Shown here: positions 44,434 to 56,755 of the stretch, one piece after another | How the letters are laid out: every line of letters begins with the position of its first letter | Numbering within the stretch: the stretch's first letter is position 1 | DNA from: Pyrus communis | Lineage: Eukaryota; Streptophyta; Magnoliopsida; Rosales; Rosaceae | Assembly (NCBI RefSeq): GCF_963583255.1 | Contig: NC_084807.1 | Location: 833,872 to 897,871 of the forward strand | Direction of reading: 5' to 3' | Length of the DNA: 64,000 bases | Made by a program: the position numbers and the translations under genes | Notes under the pieces: generated by a model | What the model was told of the DNA's origin: nothing | The model's database searches: none | Seen by the model: the letters and a program-made list of their open reading frames with translations, nothing else

Positions 44434-47400
44434 TAATAAGAAACGATGGTTTTTTTCCTTTTGGCCCTCAAAATTGAAGTGACATTCTAAATAATATTGC
44501 AACTGGAGAGAGAACAAGTAAGAAAAAAATCTGTATGTCTGACATACATTTTGTCAATGTCAACCTAAATGTCTCTGGGTTTTCAGTTGTCTATGTAGGA
44601 AACAAAGGTTTATGCCCCAAATTTCCATCATCTCAGCAACACATTGCCAAGACATTAACAAGGAAGACAGATCTACCGTCAACCCCTATATCATTATTTG
44701 TGGGTTTAAAAACCCAAATTGACAACTGACACGACCCTTCTGAACACTGAATGAGAGATTGTGAAAGCGGGTAGCAATGGGCGGATTTGATAAATGCTGG
44801 TTGTAGGTGGCTGTGGGAACATTCATTGGTATTCCTCTCAAACTCAAACCTTAGTTGGGCTAAAAGCAGTAATCTATTATTACCTAATGTTCAATGATGG
44901 TACCATATGTAAGCCTAACTCTTTTTCTAATGGCAATGCTAAAAGTAAGAATATAATAAGCCAAGTAACAGGTCATATAGAAGGCATACCATTGGAAGTC
45001 AACAAATCTTGCTCTCTTTGACAGGTTGAAGCATCAGATGTTGGAGACTTGGGCAAATTTATCTTCCGTGCACCAAAATTTATCACTAACTTCTTCCCCT
45101 TAACAGGCTTTGACTTGCCAGCATGCTTTCCAGTATCCTCTCCACTATCCAGACCATGAGACTTACCCTTGATACAAACGACTTTGGAAGCCCTATCTTC
45201 ATCGCTCGCCATCACCTCATCAACAAACTTGTGCTTCAAAACACCTGGCTCATTGACAGAGCAAATCTCTTCGGTGTGGCCAAAACTTCCAGCTATAGGC
45301 GAAGAATATAAATCTAGTTCTGTATTTTTGTAGGGCCGCATCTCATTATTCTTGTCATAGCCCAAGCTAGATCCAAAGGACTGAGGATCATCATGTCCTC
45401 CAGACCTCTGAATCACTTCAGTTTTACCAACAAAGAACTCCTGGTATTCCTTTTTCTTAGCAGACACTTTATTTGAAGATTTTTTCCCACTGTCCTTGGT
45501 CTTTTTTTGTGACTTATCAACTAACCCTTTGAGAGATAATTTCAACGGACGCCCATACTCATTCTTTATTAATTGAGGGCCATTTTCTTCATCATCGGAA
45601 TAGGGTGAAATAGAAAATATTTCTTCTTGAGTTGGCAACCCTGCAGCAGCCCTCAAGCTAAAAATTAAATCTTGCTCCGCTTCATCTTTTCTCCTCCAAA
45701 GCTCTACCACAGCATCCTCATTATTCTTGACCTGTAAAAGAAATCCAAAGTAAGAAGTAATGAAAGCTGAAAATTAAGAAAAACAAAAATTAAAGCAAAA
45801 AGGAGGGGAGCACAGAATACTATCTTATTTGAGCAAACCTGGTAGCATTCTCCACGACATGTAGCACATTTGTACTCGAGATTTCCATCTAACTGATACA
45901 GCTGATATCTCTCATCACTGAAAAAATAAAGAATCCTTTTGGAAATAAGCAATCCCATAGAGATATTATAAAAAAAAAAAAAAAAAAAAACAATTCAGCA
46001 ATTATAACGTCACAAGATACAGTCGGATCATTTAGAATACATCAATATAAGATAAGTAGGTTTACGAAGAATAAACTCACTATACATGAGAGTGGTTATT
46101 TGAATTGATTTAACTGCTAGCCAAACAGCCCAGACCATAAAGGCTAATGAAACACATTTGAGAGAGTCAAAAGACGAGGGAGGAAATAGAAGTGTTTCCT
46201 CCAAATGTGTTACATTAGTCTTTGCTACAACACTAGTTCTATTAGGGAAACATTTTGCCACCAAACATTCGGGCCCAAAGTTCCATAGTACAAAATTACT
46301 CACTTTGGGACCAAGAAAAAGTAAAGGCAGGCCGCAGGATAATACAGCAAAACTAGTATGGGTCTATAAAAGTAATGAACCTGATTCCATCACAATGACA
46401 ATGCACCCAACGCTGGCAAAGATCACAGCAAACCATTGGTGTTGATTCTGAATCTCTATAAACCTATAAAATAAGATCACAAATATGTCATGAGAAAAAT
46501 CATGCAAGTTAATAAAACAAAAGTATCTCAGATAAATCAACCCTTATAGAAGCAAATTAAATACCTTCAAGCACACAGGACAATAGTTCCCCTTCACAAA
46601 TAATCTTCCACATGCGTCACAGCAAGTGTATCCAAGAAACCATCTGTCAATGTAACAAGAAAGGAGTGAGTCCACCAGTACATGCTACGTAAAAGTACAA
46701 ACTAAAATGTAAATAAATAGTCAAACAAATAATAACTTTGGTACATTAAAAAAAAAAAAAAAAAAAAAGAAAAAAGAAGTAAACTGAGCCTATCAGAGTT
46801 CTGCTTGATGGCATAGAATTTGAATGACTAGTTTAGACAAAAGCTATTTAAAGAGGGAGGGAAAATATGAAATGCATAAATAAATACAAAATACAAACAT
46901 ACTAAATTACACAGCAAAACTCATAGCAAAACGAAAACTTTAATTTAAATGGCTTTCATTGCAGAAGAAAAAGACACAAAATGCTACATAATTAGAAATA
47001 AGATGTCACAAACTACGTATAGAAGTATAAAAGGGTCTAAACTACGTACAAAAGTATAAAATAATTTAGAGAGATCCAAAATAGGGTGCTGGTAAGCCAA
47101 ATTATCAGAAAGATAATATTAAATTCTAACATGGTGCCTAACAAACATTTTATGTTACTACAATGTTTCAAAATTACAGAAGTAAAATAACAGTCATCTT
47201 ATCACTTCCGTTGATAGAAGAAAATAAAACTCACAGTATACAATATTGATAATTAATACCTCACACTTAAGCCATTTCCGGGGACTTTTGACCCACAGCT
47301 GTGACACCGTGTATGTTTCGGGCACACATAAGGTCCAGGAGAAACATTCTGCGCCATGAATTACAAAAGTAAGCATATTTTGAATATTTAGTTGGCCAGT

Positions 47401-50274
47401 ATACAACTCAGGACTAAGCAGTACACACCCTACCTTGTGTGAAGGATGTTGGCAGTAACAATGGTAGGCGCCATCACACCTTTTACAGAACATAAGCTTG
47501 TTTGGATCTCCAGTTCTTCGGCACACCTGAAGAAAGGAACAAAAAGATACAGTCACACCACTTAGTATGAAGATTCCATTAATAAGCACAGTTTATTACC
47601 ATCATAAGGCCAAAACCCCTATAGACAATCTTAGTCCTTATGAAAGTTATTTGATGTCAATAACAAGTGTAGGTATCTTGTTGAAAATGGTAGTGGTATC
47701 CTACATTGTTATATTCAGTGGAAAGCAGAAAATTGTTACCTAGGCTAATTTTATTTGTCATTTTATCAGGAGTTAAATTGCCCTGTATACATAGGCTACT
47801 CCTGCTGTAATGGGTCTTCCTTTTTGCAAATGGTTTAATAAGAATACAAGAAAAAAAAAGTCTCACTTCTTTTCCTCATGTTCCAGTTATTTCTTTTCTT
47901 TCAATCCTTCAAATTATTTTATTCTTCTCTCGATCACATCAAGATTTCCGCACAGGTTTTACAATTATCCAATTTGACTCCTTTTCTGGGCAAGTAATAC
48001 ATGTGGGTTCTATAAGCCATTTAATATTGACCAAAAGAAAGAAACAAAAGAGAAAAGGCGACTGGGGTTGCATTAGAGAACAGAAACATAAAAAAATTGT
48101 CGAGCAAGAAAAATGGACCCTTTAAATTCTTTTTAAGGAAATATGGAGGATTTGGACTTTCACGCATGAATAGAAACAACAACATTGGACGAATATTGCA
48201 AATCACCCATTACCTCACAAATTCGGCACAGGGGGCATGTCCATGAACTCCAATGAAATAGATCTATAAAGAAGTCCAATTAATTTTATTATGCAAAATC
48301 TGTAGCCTCGGGAGAAAATAAAAAAAAGAGAAGAGTGACACACCTCTGTGTTGAGACCAAACCTTTACGCAGTTCCTGTGGTACTTCTTGCCACAAGTTT
48401 TGCATGGAAGCATTTTTCTTGCTCTCTCACTTCCTTCATTTTCACCACAAAAGCATATCCGGCACATAACATTCACATTGGACTGAGCCTGCTCTTCACC
48501 CACAACGCCTCTTGAGGTGTCCTGTTAAAAGGAAAAATAACTGATATTTTCAAAAACAACAAATATAGAAAGAACATAAATATATAGCGGGAAAAATAAC
48601 AATGAGTTCAACACCCCAAAAAAGTCAAAGTATTACAACTGCAAACATATGTATTTGACATTCAGCAAAACTGCAAAGTCATATTGGCACGTGTCCCAAA
48701 AAAACCAAACACAAAAAATGGTGCAGGTAATGGGAGCCATGGGCTGCTCAAAATACTATGATGGAATATTCAATTCCGGTCCCTACTAGGTCCGCTGAAT
48801 ATGAAGTCTTTTTTGGTGACATGATAGTAAAGGTTATGCCATGAGAAGATAAACTCTCCTTGTGCGTTATCATAAGAAGCTACTTCGCAGCATTTCTTTC
48901 CATCCGATCCTAAAACATCCGCCCTTTTGAAGGGCTTTTTCTTTATCTCTCTTAATTTCTCATCTGTCAGTCCTACTGTTAATGCCCTCTGTAAGATCTT
49001 CTGAATCCACCTATTTTCTTCTATACCCTAGAGGAGGTGAGCATTACAGAAATTTTAAACGCGATGAAAATTTTGTACTGAAGGAATACCAATTTCTGGT
49101 TTAGAATCAGATATGAGACCTAACAAAAATGAAAAATAGAAAATAAGAAAGGATGTTTAGGTGCTGGCCATGCAGTTCTTACTTTGTCCGCTCCTCTTAC
49201 ACGGGTCTGCATAAGACAAGTTAACGAAGCTTTTCAGGTTGGACCCGCTTACCCAATTCCCTCGTAGAATAAGAACCAGCGTTACCAAATGTGGATATAC
49301 TGCTTATTCAAGACAATCCCAGCTAAGTCCAGGTATAAAGGTGTACCAAACAAGCCCTAAGTGCGGTCTGTAACGCCTCAAGAATCCACCTATTTTCTTC
49401 TAACAGATTTTGTGTTTTCAAACAAAATACATCCGTATCTTCGCATCAATGCCGTTCAAACTTAGCAAATATAGAAATATACAAATGCAGTAATAAATGG
49501 AAACTACAATTTAGGGAAACTCCAATTATTAAATAATCAATTCCTCTTATTCCGGGGCATGGCAAAGCGGAAGCTTTAACTCAAGAGCAACCTCAAAATG
49601 TCAGTGTGAAGCAGTATTAGCCAAAAACTCGTCAGCATTAAGCAATTGCAATTCATTTTACAACTAAATACTCTAAATTCACGTAACACGGATTCGATAC
49701 AAACATTCATACAATAATAACCCCAAAAACTAGCTCCTACACTTACACTTGAAACAATTCAAACAATCAAAAGCAGTGAATTTCAAGAACCTCACCGACA
49801 AATAACCAGACTCGAATCGCCGAGCAAAGTCCTCAGCCGCCACCATATCCGCAGCAGCCTTGCGCTGGAGCGCGGCACGTTTGGCCTGGGAGGACGCCGC
49901 GGCGGCGGACTCATCGTCAACAACGGCAGCGGCGTAACCATCTCCGACGGCAGAAGACATAACCGGCTGGGGAAGCGGCGGAGGCGGCGGGGCGACCTTC
50001 GGAACGGCGACCTGGACCGTTTTGCCATCGTCGCGAGCCCTAATTCCGGAGGGATCGATGAGAAAGTCGTGAACTCGAAGCACGTCTTCGAGGAACGAGG
50101 CCTTGGCATTCCCGGTGGCGAGGGTTCGCGGAAACCCTAACGCACAGTCGCAGATTCGCCGGCTGAGATAAACAACGACGAGTTTTAGTGAGAGAAAGAG
50201 ACGAGAGGGAAAAAAGATAGAGAGAGCGAGAGTGTTTGGTACCATGTAATTGGGCAGGCGACATGAAATGCCAT
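42975..50274 (-). CDS. PHD-finger protein with C-terminal Tudor-like domain (877 aa)
   Basis: Thirteen exons: 50243-50274, 49796-50162, 48344-48521, 48214-48263, 47434-47526, 47260-47348, 46565-46643, 46381-46463, 45839-45917, 44990-45731, 44142-44213, 43373-44000, 42975-43116, in phase. The short first exon encodes MAFHVACPITC. A Pro/Ala-rich region follows, then zinc-binding modules from about residue 149 to 350: CRICFCGENEGSERARKML, CKTCGKKYHRNC, CRRTGDPNKLMFCKRCDGA, CHSCG, CCDACG and CCDLCQRWVHCHCDG. The Lys/Ser-rich central part looks disordered and nuclear. The last ~70 residues (GKRVEVQQLSDNSWHKGVV, then LDDGKVKSLELGKQGVRFV) look Tudor-like. Such proteins are expected to read histone marks in chromatin. 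The family matches the Arabidopsis PHD proteins I recall as At3g08020/At3g52100. Confidence 0.93.
44385..44426. repeat. (AT)n microsatellite in an intron of the PHD gene
   Basis: About 40 bases of AT dinucleotides followed by T10, inside the intron 44214-44989. Confidence 0.95.
48990..49402. repeat. Direct repeats flanking about 360 bp in intron 2 of the PHD gene
   Basis: GAATCCACCTATTTTCTTCT occurs at about 49002-49021 and again at 49382-49401, with weaker similarity extending about 20 bases upstream of each copy. The enclosed segment ends with GTACCAAACAAGCCCTAAG, a word seen at ends of plant MITEs. It looks like an insertion with a long duplication or a local tandem duplication. Confidence 0.5.
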
Positions 50275-50630
50275 ATTGCGCTGAGAGGAAAGATTTAGTC
50301 TTTAGATTTGAAAAAATTATGGGTTGAGGGATCGCCCTCCTTCCCTCGCCCTCCCAACCCAAAATTTTTACTTTGGAATATTAAAATTAAATTTGTTTTA
50401 TAAAAATTTAATTAAAATTTTAAATTAGAAATTTTAGATGGGGGTGACTGTGTATGTGGGTAATAGTACGATGACGAAGATTGTCGACAGTCGACCGAGC
50501 GAGCTAGAGATGACAGAGATGGAGACTAGGGGGAGAAAGAGAGAGGATTTGGGTTTATAGGGTAAATTGGGGCCGAGAGTCTCGTACGTGTCGAATTGCT
50601 TTTGGCTTTCATACATTCTTTAGTTAAAAT

Positions 50631-50795
50631 TGAGAATTCCGGATATCTCGTAATCGGAATCATCATTATACATCATGCGATCAAAAATTATTTTAAATTT
50701 TTAAAATTTAAAATTAAATATAAATAATACATAATAAAAACTAGTCGCACGATGTATAATGAACGGTTCCGATCACTGAATCTTCAGGATTCTCA
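50631..50795. mobile_element. Short MITE (about 165 bp)
   Basis: Left TGAGAATTCCGGATATCTCG and reversed right TGAGAATCCTGAAGATTCAG are inverted, and both continue with ATCGGAA and then CATTATACATC(A/G)TGCGA. The AT-rich centre is about 60 bases. Confidence 0.75.
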
Positions 50796-51538
50796 AAAAA
50801 AGAATATGGCAATGATCCTTTTCCGTCAAACCTTGACGGTGTAACAACTGCGGATCCCACTCTTTGCTGACATGGCGGTTAATCACGTGCCACATAAGAA
50901 AAAATATTTTAAAATATAATTTTTTTAAAAGATAACGTTTATACGTCTAAAAAACGTGATTTTTGGACAATGTTTGCTCTTACAATTTGTGTGAAGGGGA
51001 TCTACAAATATTTCCTTGTGGATACAATAAAACCCGAATATAATATGTTGTTCGACAGTGTGATGCACCACCAAAGTTGAACTAAACACAAGAAGAGATA
51101 GACTGGTTGTAACCTTGCACAGTGCACTATTTTGCACCTTCATCCGTTCCAGAATATTTTATTTTGAAAAACTTCCAACAATATTGTGCAAAGGTATTGG
51201 TGGATTGTCTTCATTCGAACTAGGCTCACAACAAGATTTGGAGGATATTTCCTACCTTGGAGGAAATCAGAATGTTTCTTTGAATAAAATGTTTCAATTG
51301 ATCAAAAAATAAAACATAATGCTAGACTAGTTTCCATACGAAAAATACGAAAATCATATAGAAGGATTCGATTTTGGAACTTCTTCCACATTGTATTTAG
51401 GTAGCACACTGTTTAAGTTGTATTGATGTCAAAAGTTGGTTCAACGAGATAGAGATCGTAGAACAATAATCGCACACAAGAAACCATGGATTTACGTTAC
51501 ATTGGTCACCCACCTCGAGTTGAGCTTCCCATTTAAGT

Positions 51539-51886
51539 CTTGGTTTGGTACTGAAGTGATTCTGAAAAAAAAAAACTGGTATAAAAAAAAGCTGGGAGCA
51601 TTTTTGTGTTTGGTAAACATTCAGCTTTAGTTTTTTTTCACAGTTTTGGGTGAAAAAAAAATCCAAAAACAAGAAGCTATAAAACCCAGCTTTGAAAAAC
51701 CGGTTTTTTTTCATATCTGTTTTATATAAAAGTTTACCAAACACTATAATATTGCATTTTTTTTTTCAAAAGCACTTTTACAAAAAAGTTTACCAAACAC
51801 TCTGCTACTTTATTTCACAGCTGCTTATTCTTACAGGACAGCAGAAACAGCTTTTTTTTTAAAGCGCGGTAATACCAAACCAGCCT
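51539..51886. mobile_element. MITE, hAT-like (about 350 bp)
   Basis: The left end CTTGGTTTGGTACTG and reversed right end GGCTGGTTTGGTATTACCG are inverted termini, flanked by TTTAAGT/TTTAGT. Internal GTTTACCAAACACT and CAGCTTTA words are repeated in both orientations. The TGGTTTGGTAT terminus is common in plant hAT-type MITEs. Confidence 0.65.
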
Positions 51887-52304
51887 TTAGTCCAAGGGTC
51901 TTTGTTTCGGGTCTTCAATATTTTACAGTGAGAGGATTTCATGAAACTGATCATATATTCCCTAGGAATCGGTATAACATATGACTTATGGGCACCTTTA
52001 CGGGGACAAAGATTTGCGCACTATCCTGGTTAACCGGCATTGCCCAAGCGCGGTGTTGGAAATTGTAGAAAAAAAGAAACTTAACTGTAGCGGTCTTCAG
52101 ACGCAAATGCGTTTGTTGATTTACAGTTTACACTACCTCAGTAATTTCTAGCCTCATTTTTCCTGCCTTGACTTTTCTTTTTTTTTCACATGGCTCCTCC
52201 TAAGTTTCTATACAAACTACGATTTTTCACAAACCATCTGTGGTAAATCCTTGCTACAATTTGTATCTAAAATTCTAAGCTATCTTTTGCTATGTTTGAC
52301 ACAT

Positions 52305-55300
52305 TTACATGATCGAAAAATCATCTTCAAGGCCATCTAGTTGTCCTTTTAGAGTGTTTTCTTGGATGATCAAGACTGAGGTTCTGACCGAGAAATCAGA
52401 GCCCGAAAGGACATCCCCGATTGGCCCCAACTCCGGACATTGCTGCCAGTCATTCATCCCAAATGTCAGAACCGAATTCACCCTTTCCCCTCGTCCCACT
52501 ATAATGAGCGCGTACTGCCCGTCCAGTTCCCTCAAGGTAGAATAGGTCTCAGCAGAATTGGCCATATGCTTCTCAACATAAGCAACTTGTCCACATGCTA
52601 TACGTCTCTCGTAGAAGCTTGCGAAACACTCATCGTCAAGCTTCATTTCCTCTTCTTGCTCAGAACGGCTGACAATGTAATTTCCAGGTCTGACTGTGGC
52701 CTCTGAGCTAGCATCTACCAAGAATCTTATGACTGTGAGCTTTACACCTGCATGTCGTGCTACGCGACCAGCATAGGCAAGTGCTTCTCTATCGTCTTTG
52801 CCACCAATGAAGATGACTGCCACGCTAACAGAATGATCTTGTGTTCTTGGTAGTTTTTCAATCAGTCCAAGACCTCTGTCTACAAGAATCCCAACGGAGC
52901 ACGGAGCATTCTTGAGGATCTGTTAATACCAAAGTATATCATTAACTGATAAATAAGAAGTATGCTAAAACAGATAAGTCTATAGAAATGTGGAAGAACC
53001 TGGAAAATTGAACAGATATTAACTCCTTTACTTTGTATTTAGCATGTTACTAATTGAATTGTCTAATTCTTTGAGATAGAAACCAAAAGCCCTAATATAA
53101 CCTAGAGCCTAGAGGCTTTATCAGTGAATGTGTCAAGCATATGCTTCCAAATATGATCACGGTGCTTGAATTCGTTAACTTTTTCTTGTAGAATTTGTAG
53201 GTGTTTGAAAAATATTCAGTTGTCTGATATACATTACCTTACGGTTCACATATCTGAAAGCAGAATTTCCGTTATCCAAGGTTCCATCTGCCCGTTGAAC
53301 CTTGTGGAATGGCAAGATGATGAGGCCTACCATTGAGTCCTCTGCCAAAATGCAAATATCCTGGGGCATGCCACTGAAAGTCGAAAGTGCAAGCAATCGT
53401 CTAAGTGTGATACCATCTCCACTCTCCGCTACATATGCTTGAACTGCAGAAGTGACTTGATCTCTCATGTCTTTCACTCTTGTGTGAGTCACAGTCATGG
53501 TGTCCGCCCCTTCTTCTTTTACCAGTGTGGCTGCAATTTCGTCTGTGAGTTCTATCATGTCTGTTACATATACCACAATACCAGGGTCAGCTGTCCCTCT
53601 AGATATCTCAATGAAGTTTATCATAGTTTGAACATTTTGAGGCCCATGAAGGCATAGTAATATGCGGACTTCGCTTGAAGGGTCAAGCAACTGAAGTGAC
53701 ATTCGATGAGTAGGTGCCCGTTTCCTTGCACGCTTGATGATTTGTGCCACAACTGATGGGGCGTGCACAACCGTGAAAAATATAGCTATTACCATCACAG
53801 TGCTGGTTGAAGTAGATGTTTTCCCAGCCTGCATGCAATATCAGAAGAGCAAAACGCAACAAGATCAGCGTGGTTCACATAATATGACCAATGGTTACGA
53901 ATCACTCGTAAGTTCTCTGATTCCGTAAGGAGGAAAAATAGCATGTGCTTAATTAAACAGTATCATTAATAACTTTAGGAGTAAAAATGCCTCAGAGAAA
54001 ATTGAGAGGGAAGAAGAAAGCAGGTGAGAAAAATAAATAGAGACGTGAGAGACTAACTTGTTTTGCAGCAATGGCCAAGTATATGTGAAAATGGCCTTTG
54101 GTGGTGAGAAGAAGCCCGAGTGCAATAGATTCCGGCCAGTGAAACCCCAACAGCTTTCCGCAGAGGACAGTTCCAGCAACTTTTCCTACTGTTGCTATAC
54201 CAAAAAGTACAAATAACCTTGCCCATGTCCCGAACTGGCCGGGTTGAAATTCCTTGAACGCAGCTTCATAACCCATCCAGAAGAAAAAAATGGGATAGTA
54301 AATGGTAGATAACAAGTAATTGATCTTGCCGATCACCCATTTCGATACTCTCCCCCCCTTTGGTAAAAAGGTTCCTGCCATAAATGCACTCAAGGCCGGA
54401 TTGTATCCATAAATTGGTGAGCAGGAAATGATCAAGGCCATGAAAGCAAGAGCAAGCACTAGATGTGAACCTTTGATGGGTTTGCCTTCGGGGTTTTCGT
54501 TGTTGACCCAGTTCATGAAGATTGGTGAAACATAGCCTGCAAAAAGTGTCTGGATCACCAATGCCGAACCCATCTCAATGGATCTTCGGACGCGTTTTGA
54601 AGTCTCTACAACTTTCCCTCCAGAATCAACTGGCCAAAAGACATAGCCAATGGAGAGGAGAAGGGTGGATACAAAATCAGCGTGCATTCCTGCAGAAATG
54701 ACTAGCTGGCCTATGTCCGACTTGCCTATTTTGAGACTCGTTATGAGACGTGTCAGTACAGGAGAGGCGGTGCTAGAGAGAACGGTGGAGAGGGAGAGTG
54801 TGAAGTCAACCTTGAAACCGCCATCTGTAAACTGCAGAAATGGTGTTATAGCGCAGGCTAGGATGAATGTGGAGAGCATACCACCATAGGCCACTTTAGC
54901 ATCCTTGGTTGGTTCTTTAAAGAGTACATATGGATCCATTTCTATGCCTAACACAAACATATAGCAGATCATGCCAAAATCAACTATAAAATTCAACGTT
55001 TTCCTGGCTGAATCCGTTACTAGGTTGCGTATGAACCCTAAGTTTCCGATCAACAGTCCTATCTGCATACCATAAGAGAGAGCAAGAATTTGATCACAAT
55101 AATAGTGGCAAGTGAGTAGAACCAAAGAGAAACACCACGCAAGGTAGCGAAAGATGGTACTTTCGTGTTTTAATGAAAGGTGCAGTTTCTTTTCTGCATT
55201 CAGATTAACTCTACATTAAACTGCTATTTTTCAATGCAGCATTTAGATTACAAACAAATAAAGAACGTGAGAGCCGCCACAAGGCATACACGATTACGCA

Positions 55301-55653
55301 ATAAGCCTCACTAGAATAAGGCAGCAAGTTTTTATTTGATCAAATATTACAACAAAATGCTTGATCCCATCTGCTATTCACACTCGTATGCACTCACAAT
55401 GGCCCTTTGAAAATGCTTCTGCTCATAAGCGGCTTTGCTAGAAGCGCTTTTATTAGAAGCACATGAAATTTTAAAATACTCATATAAGGATTACATAATG
55501 ACAAACAAGGAGTGCAAATAACATTTCCCGTTATGAAAAAAAAATTGATTGCCAACTTTTGGAATGAAAAATGAAGAGGAAAACCAAAACAAAATTATGA
55601 GAACAAAACAAAAAACAAAGATGAGTACATGGAGAGAGAGAGAGAGAGAGGGG

Positions 55654-55709
<56 letters not shown>

Positions 55710-55906
55710 CTTACAACGGTGTCGGAGGTAATGCGAGGCTGAGAATATGGCTTTAACAAGAAGTGGGAAACATTGCAGAGAGCATACATTAAGAAGAAAC
55801 CCAATGCATACTTTGCTAATTTTCCAAAAAGCTCTTTTAACTTGAGAGTGCATGGTCCAACAATTGAAATTTTTTGAGAAGTACGTAACTTTTCCTTGCT
55901 GCCCAT
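52305..55906 (-). CDS. CHX28: Cation/H+ antiporter, CHX28-like (CPA2 family)
   Basis: Four exons: 55715-55906, 54058-55062, 53238-53828, 52305-52919, all phase 0, 800 aa. CHX proteins exchange K+ or Na+ for H+ across endomembranes or the plasma membrane. Residues about 30-430 form the multi-span transport domain: IGLLIGNLGFIRNLV, DFGMICYMFVLGIEMDPY, FTLSLSTVLSSTASPVLTRL, NPALSAFMAGTFLPKG and LGLLLTTKGHFHIYLAIAAK. The second half is the soluble domain typical of CHX (VRILLCLHGPQNVQTMINFI, then VAVIFIGGKDDREALAYAGR). Where other CPA2 members have paired acidic or Asn-Asp residues, this one has GMHADF, a single Asp. The protein resembles the divergent CHX28 branch more than the main CHX clades; exact orthology is inferred from memory. 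Confidence 0.9.
55632..55709. repeat. (GA)n/(CT)n microsatellite next to the CHX exon 1 donor
   Basis: About 78 bases of GA repeats with a few interruptions, starting about five bases inside intron 1, directly downstream of the splice donor at 55714-55713. Confidence 0.95.
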
Positions 55907-56755
55907 TTTTTTCTTCTCTTGCTTTTCCTCTCAATCTTTTGTGTTTTTGTTTGCAATTGCAAGAGAATTTTTTTGTTTTGTTTTGTTGGGCTGGAAGTTT
56001 GCAAACGAGCACCAATGGCACGGTTAATTCTCTCTCCAGCTTGGCCAGGATGAATTAGTGGTTCTGATTAATTGCTTGTTGCTTTGTTTGAGGAGAAATT
56101 GAAGGAGAACGGCTAGGAGAGAGAGCCATTTACAATGGTAGGCAGGCATTCTTTCATAAAACAAAAATTTGAAAGGAAAAAAAAAACAACAGTAGAAATT
56201 CTACAACTTTGCAATAAAAAATACAAGGAATATTTTTGCTCACTACTTTGTTTATATCGTTAGATGAGTTTTTATTTAGAAATCTACGTAGATAGACAAA
56301 AATCTCAAAATTTAAACTAATCCAACGTTTATAAATATGATGGTGGCTGGTGACCATTACCATCCCTTAAGGGTGATGAGCAAAATGCGCGCAAAATACA
56401 ACCATATGGGAATTGGTTCGTAATACTAATAATTAATTGCAATAAAATTCACATTAATTTTTTTATTTATTAATTTCTTATGAATGAATCAAAAGTATTA
56501 GATGCAATGCAACTAGATCCAAGGCTAGAAAACATTGCAAATATTTGTACTAGGATCTTGACCTAATTGATTAAAAAATAAGAAGAGTGCTAGCTGCTAT
56601 ATTTACCCACCTATCTTACTTTTTCATCCACCTCTTAACTAAAATACATAGGCTGTTAGGCACAATATCAACCCATGAAACTACACATGCAATGTACCAT
56701 AATGTTAGAGTCTTTGGGATATTTCAGGCAAAACCTCTTCAGAAGTGGTATATAA
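55907..56755. other. Upstream region of the CHX28-like gene
   Basis: AT-rich promoter-type DNA; no gene seen. Confidence 0.5.

Larger units (their letters stand above)
50275..52304. other. Intergenic region between the PHD and CHX genes, with two MITEs
   Basis: No gene seen. It contains the upstream region of the PHD gene (50275-50630), two inverted-repeat elements listed separately, and AT-rich DNA. Confidence 0.5.

Noticed and set aside
49730..50362. 210-codon minus-strand frame as a single first exon of the PHD gene
   Set aside because: Splitting it at the GT donor (50242) and AG acceptor (50163) gives MAFHVACPITC joined to RRICDCALGF, which matches the family start; the unspliced reading has a spurious hydrophobic insert and unnatural C-terminus.
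55491..56021. 176-codon minus-strand frame overlapping CHX exon 1
   Set aside because: It reads through the GA microsatellite in another frame; the CHX exon 1 frame joins in phase to exon 2 and encodes family-typical membrane sequence.
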